A DNA stretch of 64,000 nucleotides. Source: Streptomyces sp. NBRC 110028 (GTDB taxonomy: Bacteria > Actinomycetota > Actinomycetes > Streptomycetales > Streptomycetaceae). The DNA is taken from NCBI RefSeq assembly GCF_001417735.1, contig NZ_BBUZ01000029.1, positions 221,926-285,925 of the forward strand. The letters are read 5' to 3'. Shown here piece by piece: positions 26,168 to 35,301 of this stretch (positions within the stretch are counted from its first letter, which is position 1; each line of letters opens with the position of its first letter). The notes under the pieces are model-generated. The model saw only the letters and a program-made list of their open reading frames with translations. It was not told where the DNA came from and did not search any database. The position numbers and the translations under genes were made by a program.

Positions 26168-26899
26168 ATGACCCCGGATCGCCTGGCCGCTTCCCCGCAG
26201 ACCGACAACGAACGCGCCGAGCGCATCCTGGCCGTCGCGCGCGAACTGCTGCTGGCGTGGGGCTACAAGCGGGTCACCGTCGATGAGATCGCCCGCCGCG
26301 CCCGTATCGGCAAGGGCACCGTCTACCTGCACTGGAAGACGAAACAGACGCTGTTCACCGAACTGCTGCGGCGCGAACTCCGCAAGACGCTCGGCGCGGT
26401 CTCCGCCGGAATCGAGCAGGAGCCGTCCGCCGCCCTGCCCAGCAGGCTGGTCCGGCAGGTGTTCCTGCAGCAGACCCGCGACCCCGTCACCCGGGCCGTC
26501 CATGCCGGTGACGGCGAAGTCCTCGGCGCGCTCGCCATCACCGCGAACGGCCTTCCCGTCATCCAGGAACTCGGCTTCTACGCTCTGCTCGCCAGCCTCG
26601 TCGACGTATGGCGCGCGCACGGGCTGGTGACCGTCGAAGCGTCGGCGGCGGACCAGATCTACACGATCGACGCGGTGCTGACCGGGTTCATCACTGGGGG
26701 CATCGTCGTCCCCCCGAGCGAGGACTTCCCTCCGGACCACCGGGCGGACCTGCTCGGCCACACGATCGAAGCGGCCCTCGAACCCTCCGCCAAACCGGAC
26801 GAGTCCACCGTCCGCGCTGCCGCCCAGGACGTTCTCGCCGTCCTGGCGGCCACCCGGAGCGCGCTCGCCGAGAACCGCTCGCGCTCGGCGTCCAGCTGA
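26168..26899 (+). CDS. TetR-family regulator of FAD monooxygenase
   Basis: A 243-residue TetR protein with a standard DNA-binding domain (AERILAVARELLLAWGYKRV, TVDEIARRARIGKGTVYLHW, KTKQTLF) and a long C-terminal ligand domain. ATG at 26168 gives the normal family N-terminus; an in-frame ATG at 26132 would start inside the operator. Divergent from the FAD monooxygenase and presumably represses it until an aromatic ligand binds. The helix-turn-helix is partly duplicated in the pseudogene near 39690. Confidence 0.87.
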   Translation: MTPDRLAASPQTDNERAERILAVARELLLAWGYKRVTVDEIARRARIGKGTVYLHWKTKQTLFTELLRRELRKTLGAVSAGIEQEPSAALPSRLVRQVFLQQTRDPVTRAVHAGDGEVLGALAITANGLPVIQELGFYALLASLVDVWRAHGLVTVEASAADQIYTIDAVLTGFITGGIVVPPSEDFPPDHRADLLGHTIEAALEPSAKPDESTVRAAAQDVLAVLAATRSALAENRSRSASS

Positions 26900-26977
26900 G
26901 GAAAGCGGTCCCGCCGGTCGGGCGGGCCAGAGGGCGAGCGCACGGGGGTGGCCGCTCATCTCCGTGCCCTGGGCACC

Positions 26978-27020
26978 GCCGGGCCGGACACGCTGCGACG
27001 CCTGGCGTGTCCGGCCCGGC
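26978..27020. terminator. Strong bidirectional hairpin
   Basis: A 15-bp perfect stem: GCCGGGCCGGACACG at 26978-26992 pairs with CGTGTCCGGCCCGGC at 27006-27020 around a 13-base loop. It lies between the convergent TetR gene (ends 26899) and the MFS fusion gene (ends 27026), only 5 bases past the latter's stop. Confidence 0.7.
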
Positions 27021-27025
27021 CCCTG

Positions 27026-29464
27026 TCACCCGCTCGGGTGGGAGAGCACGATGTCGTGGCTCTCCACGCCGGAGCCGTGCACGGTCAGGCCGGTGGCCTG
27101 CGGCGGGTAGCCGGCCGCCAGGACCGTGTACTCGCCGCCGTCCAGGTCGGTGAAGGCGTAGCCTCCGTCCTCGCCGGTGGTCGCGGTGGCCACCACGACG
27201 CCGGCCGTGTCGATGAGCGTGACCCGTGCGTCGTTCAGTGGCCGGCCCGCGGCTTGGACCACGCCCCGCACCCGCAGGCCGGAGGGCAGCTCGACCTCCC
27301 TCTCGGCGACGCCCTGCGCGGCGATCTCGATGGGCAGGGCGACCGGCCGGTACCCGGCGGCCGTCACCGCGAGCGTCAGCTGGCCGGGCACGAGCTCGGT
27401 GAAACTGAACGTGCCGTCCGTGTCGGTCAGTCCGGTCGCGAGCACGTCGCCGCGCACGTCGGCCGCGACCACCGTGGCGCCGACGACCGGCTCCTTGTGG
27501 TCGGCCGACCTGACCGTGCCGGCCAGGCCGCTGGTGCCGGAGAGCAGGATGTCGTAGGAGACCGGCTCGTGGTCGACCACCACTGTGGAGGCCTGTGGCC
27601 GGCAGCCCTCGGCGGAGGCGATGAGCACGTAACTGCCCGCGTCCGGCGCGTCCACCGTGTACGAACCGTCCGGTTGGGCCACCACGCGGCCCCACTGCCG
27701 CCCGCTCAGCGAGATCAGGGTGACCGCCGCCTGCGGGACGGGTGCCGACTCGGCACCGCGGACGTGGCCGCTGACCGGGATGCCGCCGGAGGACGGGACC
27801 GTGGCCGCGGCGCTCGCGGTCGCCGCCGGGACGGACTGAGCGCCCGTGGCCTGCACGGCCGGGCTCGGCACCTTCGTGTCGTTCTCGTCGTGCCCGTCCT
27901 TCCGGCCGCGCAGGCCCACCGCTGCGAGGGCGGCGCCGACGAGGGCGAGGATGGCGGTGACGAGGACGGCGGTGTGGACGCCGTTCATGAAGGCGGTGTG
28001 GCTGCCCTCCGTCACGGCGGCCCTGAGCCGCGCCGGCATCGCGTCGGAGACCGGGGCGACGCCCATGGCGACCGCGTCCTTCGCCTCCTCGAGGCGACCG
28101 GCGATCGCGTGGGGCACCCCCGCGTCGGTGAGTGAGTCGGTGAGGGTGGAGCCGACGCGGCCGCTGATGAGGGAGACGAGCACCGACGTACCGAGCGCGC
28201 CGCCGACCTGCAACGAGGTGGCCTGGAGGCCGCCCGCGATGCCACCGTCCTTGACGGGGGCGTTGCCGACGATCGCGGCGGAGGACGCGGACATCACCAT
28301 GCCGACGCCGAGACCGAGCGCGACGAACGGCGGCCACAGGGCGTGGTACGACGAGTCGTCGCTCCACGCGAGCATCGTGAACGCGGCGCCTGCCTGGAGC
28401 ACCATCCCGAGCGGCATGGTCAGGCGCGGGCCGAACTTCTCGGTGAGCTTCGCGCCGAGCGGCGAGGCCACCATGGAGGCGAGGCTGAGCGGCAGGGTGC
28501 GCACACCGGACTCGACGGGCGTGAAGCCGCGCACGTTCTGTAGGTACAGCATCACGAAGAAGATCGCGCCGAGCAGGACGAAGAAGTTCAGGGCGGTGAC
28601 GAACGTACCGATGGTCAGGGCCGGGTTGCGGAACAGCCGCATGGGGAGCAGGGGGTGCGCCACGCGGGTCTCGTACCAGCCGAAGAGGACCAGGACGACG
28701 ACGCCCCCGGCGATCGCGCCGAGGGTGCCGACCGAAGCCCAGCCCCACGTCTCGCCCTTGACGACGCCGAAGATGACGGCGAGCAGTCCGGCGGCGAGCA
28801 GCACGACACCGGGCACATCGAACTTCTCGCCCGCGGCCGCCTCGTTCCTGGACTGCGGCAGGACCAGCAGGCCGAAGAGGAGGGCGATGACGCCGATGGG
28901 GGCGTTGATGGAGAAGACGGACTCCCAGTTGACGTGCTGGACGAGCAGCCCGCCGACGATCGGGCCGAGCGCGGTGGCGACGGACGAGATCATCGCCCAG
29001 ATGCCGACCGCCATGCCGAACTTCTTCGGCGGGAACACGGCACGCAGCAACGCCAGGGTGTTGGGCATGAGCATCGCACCGAAGAGGCCCTGCACGGCGC
29101 GGAAGGCGATGACGCCCTCCACCGAGCCGGCGAAGCCGATCGCGACGGACGCGGCGGTGAATCCGACGACGCCGACGAGGTAGACCGTACGGCGCCCGAA
29201 GCGGTCGCCGAGCTTGCCACCGAGGATGAGGGCGGCGGCGAGAGCGAGCAGGTAGGAGTTGGTGACCCACTGTAGTTCGGCGGTGCTGGCGTTCAGGTCG
29301 CGGGCGATCTCGGCGTTGGCGATCGAGACGACCGAGCCGTCGAGGCCGACCATGAACAGACCGAACGCGACGGCGACCAGCGTCAGCCACGGGTTGGCGC
29401 GCGGACCGCGGAGGTGGGGGCCGGATACGGGAGTGGGCGCTGTGGAGACAGCGGTGACAGACAC
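27026..29464 (-). CDS. DHA2-type MFS exporter with three C-terminal beta-sandwich domains
   Basis: An 812-residue protein. Residues ~20-510 form a 14-helix EmrB/QacA-type efflux pump: LTLVAVAFGLFMVGLDGSVV, GGKLGDRFGRRTVYLVG, and the motif-C stretch SVATALGPIVGGLLV. A Pro/Ala/Ser-rich linker follows, then three tandem carboxypeptidase-regulatory-like domains (about 562-645, 646-730, 731-812), each with a G-x-V-x(~10)-P-x-x-x-A start and a DGxYxxxxxxAGxYxL-type ending (for example QPDGSYTVDAPDAGSYVL). Pumps of this class normally end near residue 500. The extra domains may sit outside the membrane and bind polymer or partner proteins. It lies downstream of a MarR gene on the same strand, probably co-transcribed, and is likely controlled by it. 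Confidence 0.88.
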   Translation of the reverse strand: MSVTAVSTAPTPVSGPHLRGPRANPWLTLVAVAFGLFMVGLDGSVVSIANAEIARDLNASTAELQWVTNSYLLALAAALILGGKLGDRFGRRTVYLVGVVGFTAASVAIGFAGSVEGVIAFRAVQGLFGAMLMPNTLALLRAVFPPKKFGMAVGIWAMISSVATALGPIVGGLLVQHVNWESVFSINAPIGVIALLFGLLVLPQSRNEAAAGEKFDVPGVVLLAAGLLAVIFGVVKGETWGWASVGTLGAIAGGVVVLVLFGWYETRVAHPLLPMRLFRNPALTIGTFVTALNFFVLLGAIFFVMLYLQNVRGFTPVESGVRTLPLSLASMVASPLGAKLTEKFGPRLTMPLGMVLQAGAAFTMLAWSDDSSYHALWPPFVALGLGVGMVMSASSAAIVGNAPVKDGGIAGGLQATSLQVGGALGTSVLVSLISGRVGSTLTDSLTDAGVPHAIAGRLEEAKDAVAMGVAPVSDAMPARLRAAVTEGSHTAFMNGVHTAVLVTAILALVGAALAAVGLRGRKDGHDENDTKVPSPAVQATGAQSVPAATASAAATVPSSGGIPVSGHVRGAESAPVPQAAVTLISLSGRQWGRVVAQPDGSYTVDAPDAGSYVLIASAEGCRPQASTVVVDHEPVSYDILLSGTSGLAGTVRSADHKEPVVGATVVAADVRGDVLATGLTDTDGTFSFTELVPGQLTLAVTAAGYRPVALPIEIAAQGVAEREVELPSGLRVRGVVQAAGRPLNDARVTLIDTAGVVVATATTGEDGGYAFTDLDGGEYTVLAAGYPPQATGLTVHGSGVESHDIVLSHPSG

Positions 29465-29601
29465 GGGTGAGATGTCCTCGAGACGTGTGGCGCGCGGCTT
29501 GGGGCGCGTGGACGTGTGGGGGAGCTGCGTAGGGGAGCCAGCACACCCAGCCCCCGCTACAGCAGCGGCAAGGGCAGTGGGCGTACGGGGAGTAAGGCCG
29601 G

Positions 29602-30081
29602 TCAGGCGGAGTGGTCGCGCAGGCGCTGAGTGAGAGCCTCGAGCGCGCCGAGCGCCGAGCCGAGGGCGTCACGGTCGCCGTCGGTGAGGGTATGCAGCGC
29701 GGACGCGAGCTGCGCCGCCGCGAAGCTCTCGACCTCGCGGATGCGCTGACGCGCCTTTGCGGTGACGCACAGGCGCGCGACCCGCTTGTCGGTGTCGCCC
29801 TGATGCCGTTCGAGCAGGCCCGCTTCGGTGAGGCGGGTGACCAGGGCGCTGACGTTGTTCGGCATCATCCGCAGTGCGTCGGCCGCCTTGTGGACGGTGG
29901 CGCCGTCATTCTCGGCGACGTACTGAAGCAAGGCCAACTGCCGCTCGGGGAGCTTGGCGTAGGGCAGCTGCCGGTCGACGCTCTGTTTGATGTACCGGTT
30001 CAGTGCGGGCAGGCACGCCACGAGGCCCGCGGCCACATGGTCGACGCTCCGGCTCGGACGAGCCTCACTGATTCCGGACAC
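29602..30081 (-). CDS. MarR-family regulator of efflux pump
   Basis: A 159-residue MarR protein with the winged-helix core PERQLALLQYVAENDGATVHKAADALR, NNVSALVTRLTEAGLLERHQ and the wing DTDKRVARLCVTAKARQRI. It is first in a probable two-gene transcript with the DHA2 pump (137-bp gap). A direct repeat in its promoter suggests self-regulation. It likely releases the promoter when it binds an aromatic or drug-like ligand, as in other MarR-efflux pairs. Confidence 0.88.
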   Translation of the reverse strand: MSGISEARPSRSVDHVAAGLVACLPALNRYIKQSVDRQLPYAKLPERQLALLQYVAENDGATVHKAADALRMMPNNVSALVTRLTEAGLLERHQGDTDKRVARLCVTAKARQRIREVESFAAAQLASALHTLTDGDRDALGSALGALEALTQRLRDHSA

Positions 30082-30087
30082 GCCACC

Positions 30088-30117
30088 ACGTTACCTATGA
30101 GGAGAAACCTATGTCAA
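30088..30117 (-). promoter_or_regulatory. MarR promoter with direct repeats
   Basis: Read on the minus strand, TTGACA (30112-30117) is followed after 18 bases by TAACGT (30088-30093), placing the transcript start at or next to the MarR start codon at 30081. The word CATAGGT occurs twice here in the same direction, 14 bases apart, inside the spacer, and is a likely binding site. The rest of the 424-bp gap (30118-30505) shows no gene, only the operator at 30342 described separately. Confidence 0.5.
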
Positions 30118-30341
30118 CATACTTATTGATGATCGCGAGCGGCCCAGGTGGCGGCGGCCGGCTCGGCGGGTAGCCCGTACCCGAGGTACTCCGCCGCCTG
30201 CACGGCGGGCTACGCCGCCTCGGTCACGCCATCAGCACAGCCGCCGACCCCGCCGGCCGGAACCGGCTCGCACCCTTCGGGTCGAACGGGGAGTGCCGAG
30301 GCCCCTCCTCGGTCCCGGTCACGATGACGAGCAACGATCCT

Positions 30342-30368
30342 CTGCTGTCTGTTGACAGTCGGCATTTC
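30342..30368. promoter_or_regulatory. GntR-type operator before ABC importer operon
   Basis: The sequence CTGCTGTCTGTTGACAGTC (30342-30360) followed by GGCATTT contains the dyad CTGT-TG-ACAG. The 19-bp block is found again, reverse-complemented and exact, at 35235-35253, and an 18-of-19 relative occurs at 40702-40720 before the GntR gene. It lies 140 bases upstream of the importer operon. Confidence 0.75.
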
Positions 30369-30505
30369 AGTCGCTCACTATGACCGCGACAAAGGATTCA
30401 CCTTTTGTCGAAAGTCACTTTTCGGTCAAATGTCGCGGCCCCGGTGCCCGAGTACGGACAGCACGCGCCGTCGGCATGGAAACACCTCGAATCGAGGTCA
30501 CGGCT

Positions 30506-32083
30506 ATGACCGCCCCCTCTCCTCCCCTCCATGCTTCTCTCTTGACCGTTCGCGGCCTGACCAGAGCGTTCGGCTCCACCCGCGCGCTCGACGGAGTCGA
30601 CCTGACCGTCAAGGCCGGCGAGGTGCACGCGCTGCTCGGCGCCAACGGCGCCGGCAAGTCGACTCTGCTCGCCATCGTGGCCGGTATCGAGAGCGCGGAC
30701 ACCGGTGACCTGGAGGTCGCAGCCGGGGGCTCCCGCGATCGCCCGTCGGTGGCCATCGTCTACCAGGAACTGTCTCTGCTGCCGCATCTGTCGGTGCTGG
30801 AGAACATCGCCACCCACGAACTGCTGCTCGCCGGCCGGGCACGGGGGCGTCGGCGCCGAGCCCGTGCAGCCGCCCGCGCGGCACTGGCTTCCCTGGGCCA
30901 GGACACCGTCATTGACCTGGCTGCCCGGGTCGGCGACCTTCCGCTGGACCGCCAGCAGATGGTGGAGATCGCCCGCGGGCTCGCGCAGGGCGCCCGGCTG
31001 CTGCTCCTGGACGAACCCACCGCCTCGCTGAACCGGCCGCAGGTGGAGCGGTTGTTCACCGTGCTGCGCGGGCTGACCGCCGACGGGGTGGGTGTGGTGC
31101 TGGTCAGCCACCGCTTCCGGGAGATCCGCGAGGTGGCTGACGTGGCCACCGTGCTGCGGGACGGGCGCACCGTGGCGGACCGGGTGCCGTTGACCGACAT
31201 CGACGACCAGGCCCTGCTGACGGCCATGGTCGGGGACGCCGCCCGGGCACTCGACCGGCCGACGCCGGTGGCCGACGCGGTGACCGGCGAGCCGCCTCTG
31301 CTTGAATTGCCCGACACCGAGGCGCCCCTGCGAGTCGGCCCCGGCGAAGTCGTCGGGATCACCTCGCTCGATCCCAGTGCCGCCAGCGACCTGCTGCTAC
31401 GAGCCTGGGGTGACCGCCCCCACCCGCCCGGTCAGACGATGCGGGTCCTGGGCCGGTCCACTGCCCGTTGGTCGCCGCGGCGCGCGGTGCGCGCGGGCGT
31501 CGGCTATGTCTCGGGCAACCGCGCCCGCGACGGTGTCTGGGGAAACCTCAGCGTGCTGGAACATCTCGTCGGCCCACAGCGAGTCGCCCGGCGACGCCTG
31601 ATCGCTCGCCCGGACGTGGCCGCCGCCCGGCGGCTGGTCGACCGGTTCGCCATCAAACTTCCCGATCTGACCGCCCCGCCCGGGGCGCTCAGCGGCGGCA
31701 ACCAGCAGAAGATGCTGTTCGCCCGCTGGGCCCCGCTGGGAGTACGGCTGCTGCTGCTCGACGATCCCACCCGGGGTGTCGATCTCCACGCCAAGGTGGA
31801 CATCTTCCAGGCCATCGACGAAATCGCCACCGACGGCGGCGGCGCCTTGTGGTGGTCCTCCGATCCCGAGGAGCTGGTCGCCCGCTGTCATCGCGTGCAT
31901 GTGCTCGTCGGTGCCCAGGTCACCGCGACCCTCACCGGCACCGAGCTCACCGAGACGCAGATCGTCGACGCCCTGAACGCGAGCGGCACCCCGGCCGCCG
32001 GGACGCCGCCTCTCCTCGCGGGCTCCGTAGACCCCGTACGCCCCGCAGGCCACGCAGGATCCGTGGAAGGAGAAATCCAGTGA
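30506..32083 (+). CDS. Sugar ABC importer, tandem ATP-binding protein
   Basis: A 525-residue RbsA/XylG-type ATPase with two nucleotide-binding domains. The first has Walker A GANGAGKSTLL and Walker B LLLLDEPTASL with a Q-loop VYQELSLLP; its signature motif is degenerate (LPLDRQQMVEIARGLA). The second has LSGGNQQKMLFARW and LLLLDDPTRGVD, but its Walker A is replaced by ITSLDPSAASDLLL, so only the first site is likely to be fully active. ATG at 30506 is chosen from the family N-terminus (an in-frame ATG at 30380 exists). It overlaps the permease as GTGA and works with the permease and lipoprotein that follow. Confidence 0.88.
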   Translation: MTAPSPPLHASLLTVRGLTRAFGSTRALDGVDLTVKAGEVHALLGANGAGKSTLLAIVAGIESADTGDLEVAAGGSRDRPSVAIVYQELSLLPHLSVLENIATHELLLAGRARGRRRRARAAARAALASLGQDTVIDLAARVGDLPLDRQQMVEIARGLAQGARLLLLDEPTASLNRPQVERLFTVLRGLTADGVGVVLVSHRFREIREVADVATVLRDGRTVADRVPLTDIDDQALLTAMVGDAARALDRPTPVADAVTGEPPLLELPDTEAPLRVGPGEVVGITSLDPSAASDLLLRAWGDRPHPPGQTMRVLGRSTARWSPRRAVRAGVGYVSGNRARDGVWGNLSVLEHLVGPQRVARRRLIARPDVAAARRLVDRFAIKLPDLTAPPGALSGGNQQKMLFARWAPLGVRLLLLDDPTRGVDLHAKVDIFQAIDEIATDGGGALWWSSDPEELVARCHRVHVLVGAQVTATLTGTELTETQIVDALNASGTPAAGTPPLLAGSVDPVRPAGHAGSVEGEIQ

Positions 32084-33105
32084 CCACTGTCCGCACCGAC
32101 CCGAACGACATCACCTCCGATCCGGTCCAGCCCCTTCGCCGCGGTGGACCACGCCTGCTGCGGACCGCTGCCCGGTTCCGGGTGGAGCTGGTCATCGCCT
32201 TCGCTTGCGTCCTGGTCGAACTCCTGCTCAGCACCGTCCAGTCGGCCGCGATCAGCAGCGGCAACATCACCAACATCGCCCAGAGCGCCGCGCCGCTGGT
32301 CATCATCGCCCTGGGCCAGCTGCTCGTCATCGTCACGGCCGGGATCGACCTGTCCGTCGGATCGGTGTTCTCACTGACCGGAATCATCGCCGCCGCCATG
32401 CTCAACCACCACGTTCCGACCGGCGTCGCGGTGTTGGGCGCGTTCGCCGCGGGCGCCTTGTGCGGGCTCGTCAACGGAGTGTGCGTCGCCGTGCTCGGAC
32501 TGGCCCCGTTCATCGTCACCCTGGTCACCTACTCGGTGGCGGCCAGCCTGGCCTTCGTGGTCACCAGCGGCAACTCACAGCCCGTCGGCTCCACCAGTTT
32601 CGGCTCCATCAATTCCGGTCACTACCTGGGGGTCCCCAACTACCTGCTGTGCGTGATCGTACTGGTCGTCCTCCTGCAACTGGTGCTGTCCGGTACGACC
32701 CAGGGCCGCTGGCTGTACGCGGTGGGCAGCAACGAGCGTGCCGCCAGGCTCATCGGGGTTCCGGTACGCGGCATCAAGCTGGTCGCCTACACCGCGTCCG
32801 GGCTCCTGGCCGCCTTCGCCGCCGTCCTGTCGGTGTCCTACCTGGCCAACGCCGAAGCCACCGCCGGGAACGGCCTGGAGCTACAGGCCATCGCCGCCGT
32901 CGTCATCGGCGGCGCCAGCCTGTTCGGCGGGGTGGGCTCCGCGGTCAGCGCCCTCACCGGCGCGGTACTCGTCACGGTGATCCAGAACGCGGTGAACCTG
33001 CTCGGGGTGAACAGCTTCTACCAGGGCACCATCACCGGACTGGTCATCCTCCTCGCCGTCCTCGCCGAGCGGGTCACCCGCCGCAGCCGCACCCGCGGAG
33101 CCTGA
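32080..33105 (+). CDS. Sugar ABC importer, permease
   Basis: A 341-residue RbsC-type permease with about 8-10 membrane helices. It has the family segments LGQLLVIVTAGIDLSVGSVF, the loop SNERAARLIGVPVRGIKLV and the terminal GGASLFGGVGSAVSALTGA. GTG at 32080 overlaps the ATPase stop by 4 bases. The ~35-residue N-terminal cytoplasmic tail is ordinary. It forms the membrane channel for the pentose/hexose-type substrate delivered by the lipoprotein at 33260. Confidence 0.92.
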   Translation: MTTVRTDPNDITSDPVQPLRRGGPRLLRTAARFRVELVIAFACVLVELLLSTVQSAAISSGNITNIAQSAAPLVIIALGQLLVIVTAGIDLSVGSVFSLTGIIAAAMLNHHVPTGVAVLGAFAAGALCGLVNGVCVAVLGLAPFIVTLVTYSVAASLAFVVTSGNSQPVGSTSFGSINSGHYLGVPNYLLCVIVLVVLLQLVLSGTTQGRWLYAVGSNERAARLIGVPVRGIKLVAYTASGLLAAFAAVLSVSYLANAEATAGNGLELQAIAAVVIGGASLFGGVGSAVSALTGAVLVTVIQNAVNLLGVNSFYQGTITGLVILLAVLAERVTRRSRTRGA

Positions 33106-33259
33106 TGATCCGGCCGCCGACGAGGGGCTCCCGCCACCGGCCCCACCAAGGCCCTCCACATGCCTCCAGCTCCCTGTCCACGGTTTCCCCATGGCGGCTT
33201 CCCTCTCCCCGAAGCCATCCCCAGGTCCCCCCTCCCCGTCCTCCAGAAAGGACGCCCCC

Positions 33260-34303
33260 ATGCGCTCCGCCCGCTCCCGCAGAGCCCGCCGGGCTCGTAG
33301 ATCGTTCGCCCTGTCGGCAACCGTCCTGGCCACGGCCCTGGTCGCGGCCGGCTGTCAGGACAGCAACTCGGCCGCCCAAGGGCAGGCCAAGACCGTCAAG
33401 GGTCTGAAGCTCGCCTACCTCGCCCCGTCACTCGACATCTCATACTGGCAGTGGGTCTACTCGGGGGTCCGGCAGGAGGCCCGCAAACACGGCATAAAAG
33501 TGACCCAGTACAACGCCAACAACTCGCCCGGCGCACAGCTCGCCAACATCAAGACCGCGATTGCCGCCGGAGCCAAAATGATCGTTATCGGCCCGGTCAG
33601 CTCCACCAGCACCCCGCCGGTCCTCGCGGCGGCCAAGGCAGCGAAGGTGCCCATCTCCTTCGCCGGCATCGGCCCCCAGCCCGGAGCCACCGACTACACC
33701 TCCGCGATCACCGCCGACAACCACCGTACCGGCGTGGAGGAGGGCAGCTTCGTCTGCAAACAGGCCAAACAGCGCGGCGGCAACAAGGTCGGCATGCTGT
33801 CGCTGCCCCAGGACAGGGAGAACGCGCAGAAGTACCTGAGGGGAGCGCGGAAGAGCTTCTCCCGCGAGGGCTGCAAGCTGGTGCAGATCCTCCAGGCCCG
33901 CACCCTGACCGTCAGCGAGGCGGTCTCCCAGACCAACGACCTGCTCACCGCCCACCCTGACATCACCGGCATCTACGGCATGTACGACGCGGCCGGAACG
34001 GGCGCCGCCAAGGTGCTCAAGACCCGCAGGCTGGTCGGCAAGATCGCTCTCGCCACCGCCGACGGCAGCCCCACCACCGTCGCCCTGCTCAAGGAGGGCA
34101 CCCTCCAGGGACTGTTCCTACAGGAGGCCGTGGGGCAGGGGACGCAGGCGGTGACCCAGGACGTCAACGCCATGCTCGGCAAGCCGACGACCAGGAACAT
34201 ACCCCTCAGCGAACCTCTGGTCACCACCCGGTCACTGAACTCACCCGATTCGCAGAAGGTGTTGCGGCGGACCTATCCGTCGTCGGCCGGCCCTTACAAC
34301 TGA
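33260..34303 (+). CDS. Sugar ABC importer, substrate-binding lipoprotein
   Basis: A 347-residue periplasmic-binding-protein-1 type lipoprotein (RbsB-like). An Arg-rich start, hydrophobic segment and lipobox LVAAGC put the lipid-modified cysteine at residue 32. LKLAYLAPSLDISYWQWVYSGV is the first strand-loop of the binding lobe, and YNANNSPGAQLANIKTAIAAGAKMIVIGP the next. ATG at 33260 has AGAAAGGA upstream; longer frames add a Pro/Ser-rich stretch that is not signal-like. The two aromatic residues YW near the pocket fit a sugar ligand, but the identity of the sugar is not visible. Confidence 0.9.
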   Translation: MRSARSRRARRARRSFALSATVLATALVAAGCQDSNSAAQGQAKTVKGLKLAYLAPSLDISYWQWVYSGVRQEARKHGIKVTQYNANNSPGAQLANIKTAIAAGAKMIVIGPVSSTSTPPVLAAAKAAKVPISFAGIGPQPGATDYTSAITADNHRTGVEEGSFVCKQAKQRGGNKVGMLSLPQDRENAQKYLRGARKSFSREGCKLVQILQARTLTVSEAVSQTNDLLTAHPDITGIYGMYDAAGTGAAKVLKTRRLVGKIALATADGSPTTVALLKEGTLQGLFLQEAVGQGTQAVTQDVNAMLGKPTTRNIPLSEPLVTTRSLNSPDSQKVLRRTYPSSAGPYN

Positions 34304-34334
34304 TCCACCGGAAACCGAATACACGGAGACCGAT

Positions 34335-35123
34335 ATGTTCACCGATCACGATCTCGTCGACCTCACCCTCACCCTCGACGAACGACTGCCCACCACCTGG
34401 CCGCCCCATGTCCCCTTTCTCCGGCACATCTGGAACTGGTTCGAGGACGTGGACGAGGGGCCCCACGTGCTGCGCAGCCACTGCGGCTCGTACTTCACCG
34501 AGGTGCTGCTGCTGGACGAACACATAGGGACCCACTTCGACGCCCCGGCCCACTTCCTCAAGGAGCACGCCCACACGGGATCGGACCCGATCACCGGTGA
34601 CATGGTCGATGTGCGGGTCTTCTGCGGCCCCGCCGCGGTCATCGGCGTCACGGCTGTCGAGGAGCGCGGTGCCGATCCCGGCGCCAGCCCCTTCATCACC
34701 AAGAGCGACGTGGAGGCATGGGAGAAGCAGCACCGGACGCTGCGAGCCGGCGACATCGTCCTGTTCCGCAGCGGCTGGGACCGCCACTACACCAGCCGTA
34801 ACGGCGGGCGCGGGTACGCCTACGACGTCGCCGTGCTGAAACAGTCGCCCGGGTGGCCTGCCCCGGACGTCGACTGTATGCGTCACCTGCTCGACCGCGG
34901 AGTGCGCTGCGTCGGTACGGACGGTCCCAGCATGGGAGCCGCGCACGACGGCGGTCCGGTCCATGTCGAGGGTCTGGGCGGTGGCGCCGTGTTCATCGAA
35001 GGGCTCGCCAAACTCGACCAACTCCCCGCCACCGGCGCCCACTTCCAGTTCCTCCCGCTGAAGATTTCCAGGTCGTCCGGCGGACCGGGCAGGGCGGTCG
35101 GCTGGTTGCCCGTGGCCCGGTAG
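34335..35123 (+). CDS. Cyclase-family metal-dependent hydrolase
   Basis: A 262-residue protein of the putative cyclase / kynurenine-formamidase-like family. The metal-binding motif is complete: DEHIGTHFDAPAHF, preceded by DLTLTLDERLP at the N-terminus. DIVLFRSGW and VGTDGPSM are further family segments. These enzymes hydrolyse amides, lactones or formamides. It follows the importer by 31 bases and probably belongs to its transcript, so a lactone or other cyclic sugar derivative may be the substrate; this is inference. Confidence 0.85.
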   Translation: MFTDHDLVDLTLTLDERLPTTWPPHVPFLRHIWNWFEDVDEGPHVLRSHCGSYFTEVLLLDEHIGTHFDAPAHFLKEHAHTGSDPITGDMVDVRVFCGPAAVIGVTAVEERGADPGASPFITKSDVEAWEKQHRTLRAGDIVLFRSGWDRHYTSRNGGRGYAYDVAVLKQSPGWPAPDVDCMRHLLDRGVRCVGTDGPSMGAAHDGGPVHVEGLGGGAVFIEGLAKLDQLPATGAHFQFLPLKISRSSGGPGRAVGWLPVAR

Positions 35124-35229
35124 CGGGCCCCTCCCCCAGGGAAGGAACCGCGCGCTACCCGAGTAGATGACGCGGATCTTCGCCGGATGGGTTGACAGCG
35201 CTTCATCATCGCCGCAGCATCGCTCTCGA

Positions 35230-35262
35230 CTGTTGACTGTCAACAGACAGCAGTCGGCATTT
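35230..35262. promoter_or_regulatory. GntR-type operator before the permease/transketolase genes
   Basis: CTGTTGAC-T-GTCAACAG at 35230-35246 is a perfect 17-bp palindrome. It overlaps GACTGTCAACAGACAGCAG (35235-35253), an exact inverted copy of the block at 30342-30360, followed by TCGGCATTTT as in the other copy. It lies 40-72 bases before the MFS start. Confidence 0.8.
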
Positions 35263-35301
35263 TCCGGGACAGATGACCGCCTACGATCGAGGAGGATCGG
35301 C

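Noticed and set aside
26691..29672. A 993-codon Arg-rich minus-strand frame over the MFS fusion gene
   Set aside because: It is in a different frame from the clear membrane protein and lacks hydrophobic segments.
30111..30173. A 20-codon plus-strand ORF with a good ribosome site upstream of the importer
   Set aside because: It coincides with the MarR promoter repeats on the other strand and ends in low-complexity glycine codons; likely chance.
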